From Achromobacter pestifer (GTDB taxonomy: Bacteria > Pseudomonadota > Gammaproteobacteria > Burkholderiales > Burkholderiaceae_B), in contig NZ_CP053985.1 in the NCBI RefSeq assembly GCF_013267355.1, forward strand, positions 5,704,001 through 5,768,000: a stretch of 64,000 bases of DNA, in the 5' to 3' direction. The position numbers and the translations under genes are program-made. The notes below the pieces were generated by a model. That model saw nothing but the letters and a program-made list of their open reading frames with translations, was not told where the DNA came from and ran no database searches. Below, in pieces: positions 1 to 8,104 of the stretch. Position 1 is the first letter of the stretch. Each line of letters opens with the position of its first letter.

Positions 1-85
1 CCACGTTGGCGAGTTCGAACACGGCCTGCGTGCCCAGGCCGATGATCTGGAAGCCTTCGGGAAGTATGTAGCCGATGCGGTGCAT
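1..85 (-). CDS. GlxA-type AraC-family regulator, N-terminal fragment
   Basis: Only the first 28 codons are in the window; the gene continues past the left edge. Read on the minus strand from the ATG at 85-83 the protein begins MHRIGYILPEGFQIIGLG. This is the usual start of GlxA-like regulators, which carry a DJ-1/PfpI amidotransferase-like sensor domain followed by an AraC DNA-binding domain; neither domain can be confirmed from this stub. It is divergent from the SDR gene at 225, and a 6-bp-arm palindrome (143-161) lies between them, so it may regulate the SDR-exporter pair. The family assignment rests on a short N-terminus. Confidence 0.55.
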   Translation of the reverse strand, partial: MHRIGYILPEGFQIIGLGTQAVFELANV

Positions 86-142
86 TGGGGGCGTCCTTGC
101 CGGGATCGGGCCCGGCGAATGTCCTGCGTTCATGTCCTGATT

Positions 143-161
143 AATGACTATATACGTCATT
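143..161. promoter_or_regulatory. Palindromic operator candidate between divergent genes
   Basis: AATGAC, seven AT-rich bases (TATATAC), then GTCATT form a perfect 6-bp-arm inverted repeat. It sits in the 139-bp gap between the GlxA-like regulator (start 85, minus) and the SDR gene (start 225, plus). Spacing and AT-rich centre fit a dimeric repressor or activator site. The bound protein is unknown; the adjacent regulator is the obvious candidate. Confidence 0.4.
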
Positions 162-224
162 TACGCCATGAGCTGCAAGCTGCAACATGGATCCCATCGC
201 AATCACCTCTTCTGGAGTTTCACC

Positions 225-1025
225 ATGGCACAAACCCAATCCGGCACCGCCCTCGTCACGGGCGCATCCAGCGGCATCGGCGCGCTGTACGCGGAGAAAC
301 TCGCGCAGCAGGGCTACGACCTGATCCTGGTCGCCCGCAATCGCGAGCGCCTGAACGCCCTGGCCAGCGGCATCAGCACCCGCAGCGGCCGCGCGGTGGA
401 GGTGTTGGCGGCGGATCTGGGCGACCGCGTTTCGCTAGCGCGCGTCGAAGACCTGCTGCGCCAGGACGCCAGCATCACCTTGCTGGTGAACAACGCCGGC
501 ATCGGCACGCACACGCCACTGCTGCAAAGCGACGTGGAGCAGATGACGCGCATGGTCGACCTGAATGTCACCGCGCCGATGCGGCTGACCTACGCGGCGG
601 TTCCGGGCTTTGTGGCGCGTGGGCGAGGCGCCATCATCAACATCGCTTCCGTCGTGGCGCTGGCGCCCGAGATCTTGAACGGCGTCTATGGTGGCAGCAA
701 AGCCTTCGTGCTGGCGTTCAGCCAGTCGCTGCAACAGGAGCTGGCCGCGACCGGCGTGCAGGTCCAGGCGGTATTGCCCGGCGCGACGGCCACGGACTTC
801 TGGGCCATCGGCGGCCGCCCGGTGGAAACGCTGGATCAACGCATCGTGATGCGCGCGGAAGATCTGGTGGACGCCGCCTTGCTGGGCTTCGCGCGCGGCG
901 AGAAGGTCACGATTCCCTCGCTACATGCCGCCGAGGAGTGGGATGCCTATGAAGCCGCGCGCCGGACCATGGCGCCCCATCTGTCCAGCAACACCGTTGC
1001 GCAGCGCTACGCGACGGCGGCCTGA
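225..1025 (+). CDS. SDR-family NAD(P)-dependent oxidoreductase
   Basis: This 266-residue classical short-chain dehydrogenase has the cofactor motif TGASSGIG near residue 15, the NNAG motif, a serine in INIASVV and the catalytic pair YGGSK (YxxxK), so all key residues are present. The substrate cannot be told from sequence. The start at 225 is chosen because GGAG lies 7 bases upstream; an in-frame ATG at 144 would overlap the palindrome at 143-161. The exporter gene begins three bases after its stop, so the two are probably co-transcribed, perhaps under the divergent GlxA-like regulator. Family is certain, role unknown. Confidence 0.9.
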   Translation: MAQTQSGTALVTGASSGIGALYAEKLAQQGYDLILVARNRERLNALASGISTRSGRAVEVLAADLGDRVSLARVEDLLRQDASITLLVNNAGIGTHTPLLQSDVEQMTRMVDLNVTAPMRLTYAAVPGFVARGRGAIINIASVVALAPEILNGVYGGSKAFVLAFSQSLQQELAATGVQVQAVLPGATATDFWAIGGRPVETLDQRIVMRAEDLVDAALLGFARGEKVTIPSLHAAEEWDAYEAARRTMAPHLSSNTVAQRYATAA

Positions 1026-1028
1026 ACC

Positions 1029-2243
1029 ATGGACACCACCATCTCAGCCGCGGCGCCGGGCAGTGCGGCGCCTGTGCGCCTGACCGGACGCCTGTTGGCC
1101 GTGCTTGCGGGCCTGGCGGCCTTGGGCGCGCTGTCCACCAACATCATCCTGCCGGCATTTCCCAGCATGGCGTCCGAGCTGGGCGTGGACACCCGCGATA
1201 TGGGCCTGGTGCTGTCGAGCTTTTTCCTGGCCTTCGCCAGCGGGCAATTGTTCGTCGGACCGGTGTCGGACCGCTGGGGGCGGCGCGCTCCGGTGCTGGG
1301 CGGACTGGCCTTGTTCATCGCCGGCAGCCTGGTCTGCGTGTGGGCGCCAACCTTGCCGCTGCTGGTGGCGGGCAGGGTGGTGCAAGCGCTGGGCGTATGC
1401 GCGGCCTCGGTGCTGTCGCGGGCCATCGCGCGGGATCTGTTCGAAGGCGACGCGCTGTCGCGTACCCTGGCCTTGACCATGGTGGCCATGGCCGCCGCGC
1501 CGGGCTTTTCGCCGCTGTTGGGCAGCGCGATGGAGTACGGGCCGGGCTGGCGCGCCAGCTTTGCGCTGGTCGCGGCGCTGGGGCTTGTTCTGGCGCTGGC
1601 CTATGTGGCGACGGTGGGGGAGACGCATCCAGCCGACCGGCGCGCGGCGGCGACGCCGACTGCCGTGCTGCGCGGTTATGCGGGCCTGGCGCGGGATGGC
1701 CGGTTCATCGGTCCGGCGCTGGCGGTGAGCGTGGTGATTGGCGGCCTGTACGCTTTCTTCGCGGCCACGCCGGCCATGCTCATGGGGCGCATCGGCCTGA
1801 GCGCGCTGCAACTGGGGCTGTTCTTCGCATGCACGGTGTTCGTGGTCTTTGCCGCCGGCATGCTGGCGCCGCGCCTGGCCCGCCGCTTCAGCGCGGCCGG
1901 GGTGGCCAGATCCGGCTGCGCGGTGGCGCTGGCCGGCGCGTTGACGATGCTGGCAGGCGGCGAGGACAGCGGCCTGGCGCAATTCACGGCCGCCGCCGTG
2001 CTGTACCTGTTCGGCATGGGGCTGGTCAATCCGCTGGGCACGGCGATGGCGCTGGGACCGTTCAGCAGGCAGGCCGGGCTGGCGTCTTCGCTGCTCGGCT
2101 GCCTGCAGATGGCTTGCGCGGGCGGCATGACGGCGCTGGCCAGCCTGGCGGGCGGCAGCCCTGCGCTGACGCTGGGCGCGGTACTGGGGGGCGCCTCGGT
2201 GTTTGCATGCGCTGCGCTGATGGCGGGCAGGCATCAGCGGTAG
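1029..2243 (+). CDS. MFS exporter, Bcr/CflA-like (DHA1)
   Basis: The 404-residue protein has about twelve hydrophobic segments and the MFS motif A between TM2 and TM3 (GPVSDRWGRRAP). Sequence and length resemble Bcr/CflA-type proton-driven drug exporters of the inner membrane. It starts three bases after the SDR stop, so the pair is likely one transcript and could detoxify and export one compound class. The substrate cannot be inferred, and the SDR partner is not a usual feature of bcr loci. Confidence 0.85.
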   Translation: MDTTISAAAPGSAAPVRLTGRLLAVLAGLAALGALSTNIILPAFPSMASELGVDTRDMGLVLSSFFLAFASGQLFVGPVSDRWGRRAPVLGGLALFIAGSLVCVWAPTLPLLVAGRVVQALGVCAASVLSRAIARDLFEGDALSRTLALTMVAMAAAPGFSPLLGSAMEYGPGWRASFALVAALGLVLALAYVATVGETHPADRRAAATPTAVLRGYAGLARDGRFIGPALAVSVVIGGLYAFFAATPAMLMGRIGLSALQLGLFFACTVFVVFAAGMLAPRLARRFSAAGVARSGCAVALAGALTMLAGGEDSGLAQFTAAAVLYLFGMGLVNPLGTAMALGPFSRQAGLASSLLGCLQMACAGGMTALASLAGGSPALTLGAVLGGASVFACAALMAGRHQR

Positions 2244-2285
2244 TAACTTCCTTACTTTCGACAACCTGTACAGAGGACACACGCA

Positions 2286-2699
2286 ATGTTGCGCGCCCCG
2301 GAAACCATAGAAAGTCTCTTCGAACGCCAGCGCGGCACGCTGCCCGACACCTTCGGCGTGAGGCCGTTGTCCATCGGCGAGGGCCGCATGTCCATGGAAA
2401 TGACCGTGGCGCCCTGGATGATGGCGCCCAACGGCTATCTGCACGCAGCCTCGCAGGTGATGCTGGCCGATACCTGCGCCGGCTACGCCACCCTGGCGCA
2501 TCTGCCTGAAGGGGCAAAGGGCTTCACCACGCTGGAGCTGAAATCGAACTTCCTGGGCACCGCGAAGGAAGGCGTGCTGACCGTCGAGGCGGTGGCGGAA
2601 CATATGGGCCGCACGACCCAAGTCTGGTCGGCGACCGTGGTCGACGCAAGCGGCCGCAAGCTGTCGCTGTTCCGTTGTTCGCAGATCATCCTCTGGTGA
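2286..2699 (+). CDS. PaaI-family hotdog thioesterase
   Basis: A 137-residue single hotdog-fold protein of the PaaI/YbgC-type acyl-CoA thioesterase group. Visible features are the MAPNGYLHAASQVMLADTCA segment, which corresponds to the helix and catalytic acidic residue of the family, and the FTTLELKSNFLG strand typical of PaaI thioesterases. It has a GAGG ribosome-binding site and follows the exporter by 42 bases, so it may be in the same operon. Likely activity is hydrolysis of an acyl- or aryl-CoA thioester in the cytoplasm; substrate unknown. Confidence 0.85.
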   Translation: MLRAPETIESLFERQRGTLPDTFGVRPLSIGEGRMSMEMTVAPWMMAPNGYLHAASQVMLADTCAGYATLAHLPEGAKGFTTLELKSNFLGTAKEGVLTVEAVAEHMGRTTQVWSATVVDASGRKLSLFRCSQIILW

Positions 2700-2911
2700 G
2701 CGCGCGGCCCGGAGATGGGCCTCAATGGTAGAACCCGCAAGCCATTCCAGTCCTTTCGTCCGTTTCTCAGACGGATTCCGCCTTGGTTCCCGCGAGTGCC
2801 CTGGATAAGCTGCAACGTCGGCTTTCAGGGCCGGCGGCCGTGGCCGCGAAGGACGCTATTCATCTCATCGGCTACGTCCGGCGCTGTTGGCATCCCCTGA
2901 AGCTGTGGTTG

Positions 2912-2949
2912 GGTTGTCTATTGACAACCTATTTGAATGTCTTCATACT
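2912..2949 (+). promoter_or_regulatory. Promoter with overlapping operator for the toxin-antitoxin-like pair
   Basis: A perfect 7-bp-arm inverted repeat, GGTTGTC-TATT-GACAACC (2912-2929), contains a consensus -35 box TTGACA (2921-2926). Seventeen bases later is CATACT (2944-2949), matching the -10 consensus at four of six positions. The predicted transcript would start near 2956, one or two bases before the ATG at 2958, so the message may be almost leaderless. A palindrome over the -35 box is the layout of autorepressed operons; the HTH protein encoded at 3241 is the likely ligand. The rest of the 2700-2957 gap shows nothing else I can support. Confidence 0.6.
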
Positions 2950-2957
2950 GGATACCA

Positions 2958-3236
2958 ATGATGGCTCGTCCGTCCCATCCCAAGAAAGAGGTAGAGGCAG
3001 CACTCCGCCACGCCGAAGAAAACGGTTGGCGCGTGGAAGTCGGCGGCAGCCACGCCTGGGGTCGGATCTATTGCCCGAGCAATGTTGCGGAATGCCGTTG
3101 CGGCGAATTCTGCATCACCAGCGTCTGGAGCACGCCGAAGAACCCCGGCAACCATGCGCGCGCCTTGCGGCGTGTCGTGAACCACTGTACTGCGCACCGC
3201 GACTTGCCTGAGGCAGGCCGCGGCATCTGGGAGTAG
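2958..3236 (+). CDS. Small HicA-like protein, possible toxin
   Basis: A basic protein of about 92 residues of unknown family. The segment NGWRVEVGGSHAWGRIYCP recalls HicA mRNA interferases, small double-stranded-RNA-binding-like folds with a conserved G-S-H whose histidine is catalytic. It also has a cysteine cluster (C-R-C-G-E-F-C) and a conserved-looking NPGNHARALRR helix. An in-frame ATG at 2937 lies inside the promoter, so 2958 or 2961 is the better start. The HTH gene follows after 4 bases. Toxin function is inference from the GSH motif, size and two-gene layout with an operator; it could instead be an uncharacterised nucleic-acid-binding protein. Confidence 0.55.
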   Translation: MMARPSHPKKEVEAALRHAEENGWRVEVGGSHAWGRIYCPSNVAECRCGEFCITSVWSTPKNPGNHARALRRVVNHCTAHRDLPEAGRGIWE

Positions 3237-3240
3237 CGCG

Positions 3241-3765
3241 ATGGAATACACCTTTACCTTGAAGTACCAGCTTGCCGAAGGCCATCAGGACATGGATGCG
3301 CTGGTCGAGCGCCTGGGCGCGGCCGGTTGCGACGACGCCCTGATCGGCACCGGACTGCCGGGGCGCTTCGCGCTGGAGTTCACCCGCGAGGCCGGCAGCG
3401 CGGAAGCCGCCGTACGCTCGGCGCTTGAGGACGTCAGGCGTGCGGCGCCATCCGCGAAACTGATCGAGGCCGCGCCTGATCTGGTGGGCCTGACCGACGT
3501 GGCCGAAATCGTGGGTGTCTCTCGCCAGAACATGCGCAAGCTGATGCTGGCTTATCCGGACAGCTTTCCGCTGCCGGTCCACGAGGGCAGCACATCGATC
3601 TGGCATCTGGCGGACGTGCTGGCGTGGCTGCAGGCCAAGGGCGGCTATCCGCAGGCAGAGCGTGTGATGGACGTGGCGCGCGTGGCCTTGCAGGTCAACG
3701 CAGCGAAAGAAGGGCAGCGCGTGTCGCGTTCCGCCTCCAAGGCGCTGGAAGCGCTGGTGGGATGA
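3241..3765 (+). CDS. HTH protein, possible antitoxin/autorepressor
   Basis: This 174-residue protein has an N-terminal alpha/beta domain (residues 1-80, beginning MEYTFTLKYQLAEG) and then a helix-turn-helix around residues 83-105 (LVGLTDVAEIVGVSRQNMRK), similar to excisionase/MerR-type winged helices. The C-terminal third is helical and basic. It begins four bases after the HicA-like gene, so the two are surely co-transcribed. A small putative ribonuclease followed by a larger DNA-binding protein, with a palindrome over the promoter, matches hicAB-type order. No significant HicB resemblance is evident by eye, so the antitoxin role is inference. Confidence 0.55.
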   Translation: MEYTFTLKYQLAEGHQDMDALVERLGAAGCDDALIGTGLPGRFALEFTREAGSAEAAVRSALEDVRRAAPSAKLIEAAPDLVGLTDVAEIVGVSRQNMRKLMLAYPDSFPLPVHEGSTSIWHLADVLAWLQAKGGYPQAERVMDVARVALQVNAAKEGQRVSRSASKALEALVG

Positions 3766-3774
3766 CGCTCCCGC

Positions 3775-4689
3775 CTAGCGGGGCGCGCTGGCCCGCGCCA
3801 GCGTCCTGATTTCGTCCAGGAATCGCACGGCGGGCCCCGGCAATATTCCTTCGCGCCGGTGGTACGCCGAAAAACTGCGCTCATGGTCCAGGCCGTCGAC
3901 CCGCAGTTCGCGGATCAGCCCAGCTTTGAGTTCGGCGCCGTACATGGGCCGGGTCAGCCAGCTGACAAAGCCGGAGTACGCGACCAGGCTCTTGATCAGG
4001 GGAATCGACGTGCTGGAAACCGCGATGACCGGCGCGGGCAGGCCCCGGGCCTTGAACAGCGACATGAGCCGGTTATGCGGCTCGGTGCGTGGCGGCACGA
4101 AACACCAGCGTTCCGCCAGCAGCGCTTCCATGGTCGCCGAGGCGCCGCCGTATGGCGGATGGCCGGCGCCGACGACCACATTCATGTTTTCCTGCCAAGC
4201 GCAATTCCTGGCGGAAACAATGCTGGCCGTCTCGGGCGCCTCGGGGGCGATCACCAGGTCGACCTGGTAGTTTTCCAGGGCCGTGGCCAACTCGTCCCAG
4301 ATGCCTTCGACGACATCGATGGCGATGCCGGGCCATTTTTCCAGGAATGTCTCCAGCGCCTTGGGGATGAACAGGGCAGACGCGCCCGCCGTGACACCCA
4401 GGCGCAGGGCGCCGGTGGCCAGGCCGCGCATGCGGTTCATCTCATCGCGCGCGATCTTTTCTTCACGGCATAGCAGTTGCGCATGCGGCGCCAGGGCCTT
4501 GCCGTAAGCCGTCAGGCGCATGCCGCCGGAATGCCGCTCGAACAGCGGTTCGCCGACAGCGGCTTCAAGGCGCTTGATGATGCGGCTCAGGGCGGGTTGC
4601 GTCAGGCTCATCCTGTCCGCTGCCTTGCCCAGCGAACCTTCGTCGAGCACGGCAAGGAATGCTCGCAGTTCGTTGAGGTTGTAGGTCAT
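3775..4689 (-). CDS. LysR-family transcriptional regulator
   Basis: A 304-residue LysR regulator with the winged HTH in residues 1-60 (LNELRAFLAVLDEGSLGKAA...TQPALSRIIKRLE) and a C-terminal periplasmic-binding-protein-like effector domain. The start at 4689 gives the standard LysR N-terminus; the frame stays open upstream without homology. It is divergent from the Bug receptor and hydroxyacid dehydrogenase genes, with 141 bases between start codons, and is likely to control them in response to the acid they handle. Its 3' end lies 9 bases past the end of the convergent HTH gene. Confidence 0.9.
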   Translation of the reverse strand: MTYNLNELRAFLAVLDEGSLGKAADRMSLTQPALSRIIKRLEAAVGEPLFERHSGGMRLTAYGKALAPHAQLLCREEKIARDEMNRMRGLATGALRLGVTAGASALFIPKALETFLEKWPGIAIDVVEGIWDELATALENYQVDLVIAPEAPETASIVSARNCAWQENMNVVVGAGHPPYGGASATMEALLAERWCFVPPRTEPHNRLMSLFKARGLPAPVIAVSSTSIPLIKSLVAYSGFVSWLTRPMYGAELKAGLIRELRVDGLDHERSFSAYHRREGILPGPAVRFLDEIRTLARASAPR

Positions 4690-4830
4690 GCCGAACTGTA
4701 ATGACTTTGGCGTTAATAAACAATTTTCAGGAATGAGCTGCGGCCTCACACTCTCGCCATCCGATACCGCTCGCCCTGCCGTCTGGCAACGTCCAGGGCG
4801 CGCGGCCATACACTCATGGAGAGTAGCGAC

Positions 4831-5802
4831 ATGCGAAAACGTCTATTCCTGAAAGCGCTGTTTGCATTGGCGGCCGGCTCGGGCGCGGCGGCCTGTTGGG
4901 CCCAGGCCAGCGACAAGCCCATCGAGTGGGTCCACCCCTATCCGGTGGGCGGAGGCTCGGACGCCATCGCGCGCAAGCTGGCGGAAAGCGTGGGCGCGCA
5001 GATGGGGCGCAGCTTCTTCGTCAGCAACAAGCCGGGCGGGGCCACGAACATCGCCGCGGCCTATGTGGCCAACGCCCGGGCCAATGGCAACATCGTCTTC
5101 ACGGGCGACTTCGCCACCCTGGCTGCCAATCCGCATCTGTTCGCCAATCTGCCTTATGACAGCGCCAGGGACTTCGTTGCGGCCGGCCTGTATGCCCGCT
5201 ATCCAATACTGCTGGTGGTCTCCAGCAAGGTGCCGGCCAGCAATCTGAACGAGTTCCTGCAATGGGCGCGCGACCATCCCGACAGCGCCAATTTCGCCAG
5301 TTCCGGCGTGGGCTCTCCCCAGCACCTGGCCGCCGAACTGTTCCGTGAGCGGACCGGCCTGAAGATGACGCACGTCGCCTACCGGGGCGGCGCGCCGGCG
5401 GTGACGGACCTGATGGCAGGCTCGGTATCCTTCGCCTTGATGGACGCGTCCACCGTGGTGCCGCAGATGAAGACGGGCAGGCTCAAGGTGCTGGGCGTGG
5501 CCAGCCCCCAGCGCATGAAGAATTTCCCGGACATCCCCACGCTGCACGAACAGGGCCTGAAGGACTTTGAGGCGTTCGCGTGGCAGGGCATGCTGGTTCC
5601 CGCGGGTACTCCCCGCGCAACCGTGGACGCGTTGAACCAGGGGCTGGCGGCCGCGCTGAAGACACGGGCGGTCATCGAGTTCTACGCCAATATCGCGGTC
5701 GAACCCTGGTTCAGTTCGCCGGAAGAGATGGCCAGCTTCGTCGCGGGCGAGAACAGCCGCTGGGGCAAGATCATCCGCGAACGCGGCATCAGCTTGCAAT
5801 AG
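4831..5802 (+). CDS. Bug-family (TctC-like) solute-binding receptor
   Basis: A periplasmic receptor of about 323 residues in the Bug family, typical of Bordetella and relatives. It has an N-terminal signal peptide (MRKRLFLKALFALAAGSGAA, cleavage after CWAQA), the family motif YPVGGGSDAIARKLAE, the NKPGGATNIAAAYVA loop and GVGSPQHLAAELF. The start at 4831 is preferred over the in-frame ATG at 4816 because GGAG (4818-4821) is nine bases before it. Bug receptors bind small carboxylates, either for a TctAB permease (none nearby) or as sensors. The hydroxyacid dehydrogenase follows after 7 bases, so the ligand may be a 2-hydroxyacid; this is inference. Confidence 0.92.
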   Translation: MRKRLFLKALFALAAGSGAAACWAQASDKPIEWVHPYPVGGGSDAIARKLAESVGAQMGRSFFVSNKPGGATNIAAAYVANARANGNIVFTGDFATLAANPHLFANLPYDSARDFVAAGLYARYPILLVVSSKVPASNLNEFLQWARDHPDSANFASSGVGSPQHLAAELFRERTGLKMTHVAYRGGAPAVTDLMAGSVSFALMDASTVVPQMKTGRLKVLGVASPQRMKNFPDIPTLHEQGLKDFEAFAWQGMLVPAGTPRATVDALNQGLAAALKTRAVIEFYANIAVEPWFSSPEEMASFVAGENSRWGKIIRERGISLQ

Positions 5803-5809
5803 GCGCCGC

Positions 5810-6967
5810 ATGCTGTTGACGATGGAGGATTACCGGAGCCGGGCCAGGAAGGTCCTGCCCCGTTTCGTGTTCGAGTTCGTGGACGGGGGCGCGGAGCACG
5901 AAAGCTGCTTGCAGGCCAACCGGGACGACTTCGAGCGGATCCGGCTGACGCCGCGCGTGCTCAGGGATACCCGCGAAGTCGACGCTTCGGTTGAAGTGTA
6001 CGGATCGACCTGGCGGCAGCCGTTTGCGCTGGCGCCCACCGGCCTGAATGGCGTGGTCCGCCCAGGCGGCGACGGCATGTTGGCACGGGCGGCGGCGGAA
6101 ATGGGGGTGCCGTTTGTCCTGTCGACGGCCTCTAACCAGCGGGCCGAGGAAGTGCGCGCCATCGCCGGCGGCGGCGAGCAATGGTTGCAGCTATATGTGA
6201 TGCAGGACCGCCGGCTGGCCGAGCAGCTCGTGCGCCGGGCGCGGACGGCGGGCTATCGCGCGCTGGTGCTGACGGCCGACGTCCCGGTCGGCGGCAGGCG
6301 CTGGCGCGACGTGCGCAATGGCTTTTCCATGCCTTTCCGGGTTACGCCCAGGATCGCCTGGGACGTGGCGCGGCGGCCCGGGTGGGCGCTGCGCATGCTG
6401 AGCGGCGGGTCGCCGCGCTTCGTGAACCTGGCCGAACAGCCCGGCGAGTCCCTGTCGATGGAAGTGCAGGCGTCCCTGCTTGCCCGCAGCATGGACCGTT
6501 CATTGACCTGGGACAGCCTGCGCTGGCTGCGCAGCCTGTGGGGCGGCCCCTTGCTGCTGAAAGGCGTGCTGCATCGCGAGGATGCCGTCCTGGCGGCGCG
6601 GCATGGCGTGGATGGCCTCATCGTGTCCAACCATGGCGGCCGCCAACTGGACGCCGCGCCCTCGTCGATCAGCGTGCTGCCCGGGATCGTCGACGCGGTC
6701 GCCGGCCGCATTCCGGTATTCCTGGACAGCGGCGTGCGCAGCGGCGCGGACATCGTCCGCGCGCAGGCGCTGGGCGCGCGCGCCGTTTTCATCGGCCGGC
6801 CTGCGCTGTACGGTCTGGCTTGCGGCGGCGCGCGGGGAGTGGCCGACGTGATGCGTTTGCTGGCGGAAGACTACGAGCGCACCATGATCCTGTCGGGATC
6901 GGCGAGCGCCCGCCAAGCCCGCGCGTCCTGGGAGCCGGCGGGCCAGCCCGTTCAGTCGATCGGATAG
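5810..6967 (+). CDS. FMN-dependent alpha-hydroxyacid dehydrogenase
   Basis: A 385-residue member of the L-lactate/mandelate dehydrogenase and glycolate oxidase family, which oxidises 2-hydroxyacids to 2-oxoacids. The FMN-site segment ALAPTGLNGVVRPGGD and the active-site block SNHGGRQLD (catalytic His near residue 273) are intact, followed by LDSGVRSGADIVRA and the GRPALYG FMN-phosphate loop. The segment around residues 165-230 has the form expected of membrane-associated mandelate dehydrogenase-like enzymes. It is coupled to the Bug receptor 7 bases upstream. The last 16 bases overlap the convergent C45 gene. Substrate is unproven; mandelate-like or lactate-like acids are likely. Confidence 0.9.
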   Translation: MLLTMEDYRSRARKVLPRFVFEFVDGGAEHESCLQANRDDFERIRLTPRVLRDTREVDASVEVYGSTWRQPFALAPTGLNGVVRPGGDGMLARAAAEMGVPFVLSTASNQRAEEVRAIAGGGEQWLQLYVMQDRRLAEQLVRRARTAGYRALVLTADVPVGGRRWRDVRNGFSMPFRVTPRIAWDVARRPGWALRMLSGGSPRFVNLAEQPGESLSMEVQASLLARSMDRSLTWDSLRWLRSLWGGPLLLKGVLHREDAVLAARHGVDGLIVSNHGGRQLDAAPSSISVLPGIVDAVAGRIPVFLDSGVRSGADIVRAQALGARAVFIGRPALYGLACGGARGVADVMRLLAEDYERTMILSGSASARQARASWEPAGQPVQSIG

Positions 6968-8076
6968 GCCTCGCCCTCCAGGCCATAGCGCGTAAAGAAC
7001 TGCCCGAATGACGGCATGGCGGCAATGTCCATCGTGAGCCCGGCGGTGTCCAGCACTATGGTGGCCACCGTGGCCGAGCGTCCGCCCGTCAGCGTGCCGC
7101 GCGGAGGGCGGCAGACGGAGTAGGGCGTGGCCCAGTCGTCGGCCAGGGCGCGCCGCACGTCCGCCACCGTGATCCGGGGGCCGCAGGCGTCCAGCAGCTG
7201 GCGCACGCGCCAGGCCCGGTAGTAGGTGTCCACGGCATTCTTCAGGCCCGCTTCGCGCAGCTTGCCCAGCGCCACTTCGCTCATGAAATGGTTGGAATGG
7301 GTCAGGAGGCCGTCCTGCGGCAGCACCGTGAAGCTTTCGTCGGGCGCGCATTCGAAGTCGATCACCCAGCCGTTCTGGCTGACGATCATGTTGCTGGAGC
7401 AGGCCTTGGGCGTGGCGGCGATCAGCTGCATGGCGATGGCGACGTGCTGCTGGCTGAGCACCGCGCGCCGCACGCTGCTCAGCGGCACGCCGGACTGCGT
7501 GTAGTCGCGGTCGCTGCTGAGATAGTTGCCGGTCAGGCCGATGCCGGCCGAGTTGAAGCCGTGCCGCGCCAGGCCGCCGGCCTCCACCAGCGTGAGGAAG
7601 GTGACGCCGTTTTCCAGGGTGGCGCGCAGCACGATGGTGCTGTCGCAGGCGTCGGGCTCCCAGTCCCAATTGTGGGCATGGATCAGCGTGCCTGTCGCGC
7701 TGCGCCCGGGCATGACCAGGGCGGCGGTGCATTCGCCCTCGGCGGGGTCCAGATTGCCCATCTTGGCCAGCAGCCGCGCCTTGGCGATGACTTCGGTGCG
7801 GGCGTTGATCAAGGCCACGTCGTCGAACGCGCAGCCCGCGCCTTGCGCGATGCCGCGCATTTCTTCGGTATGCATGGGGTCGAACTTCTGGATCTGGTCG
7901 GCGAATTCCTTTATCAGGGCAGCCTGCGCGGCCACGGGAGTGCCGATCTTGTCGAGTTCGCCGCGATAGTGCCGCGCGCTGTGGGCAATGCGTTCGGGTA
8001 CGGCGCGGCCGTATTGCACGCCGCGTTCAAAGGGGGCGCCGGAGATCGAGACTAGGGGAAACGGGGCGTATTTCAT
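6952..8076 (-). CDS. C45-family N-terminal-nucleophile hydrolase/acyltransferase (distal copy)
   Basis: A 374-residue protein of the acyl-CoA:6-aminopenicillanate acyltransferase-like (peptidase C45) family. The autoproteolysis site is visible as EGECTAALV around residue 115: these enzymes cleave before the cysteine, which becomes the N-terminal nucleophile. Flanking family motifs are HAHNWDWEPDA, VEAGGLARHGFNSAGIG and HSNHF. Members cleave or transfer acyl groups on amides and lactams. It is the last gene of the seven-gene minus-strand operon and a paralogue of the gene at 10750-11880. No signal peptide is seen, so it probably acts in the cytoplasm on an imported substrate. Confidence 0.88.
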   Translation of the reverse strand: MKYAPFPLVSISGAPFERGVQYGRAVPERIAHSARHYRGELDKIGTPVAAQAALIKEFADQIQKFDPMHTEEMRGIAQGAGCAFDDVALINARTEVIAKARLLAKMGNLDPAEGECTAALVMPGRSATGTLIHAHNWDWEPDACDSTIVLRATLENGVTFLTLVEAGGLARHGFNSAGIGLTGNYLSSDRDYTQSGVPLSSVRRAVLSQQHVAIAMQLIAATPKACSSNMIVSQNGWVIDFECAPDESFTVLPQDGLLTHSNHFMSEVALGKLREAGLKNAVDTYYRAWRVRQLLDACGPRITVADVRRALADDWATPYSVCRPPRGTLTGGRSATVATIVLDTAGLTMDIAAMPSFGQFFTRYGLEGEAYPID

Positions 8077-8104
8077 GGGAGCATCAAATGGGGGAGACGG
8101 AGGT

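Noticed and set aside
2700..2760. tRNA-like run of TGGTAGAACC near the thioesterase end
   Set aside because: No cloverleaf could be folded: no matching acceptor, anticodon or T-arm sequences found.
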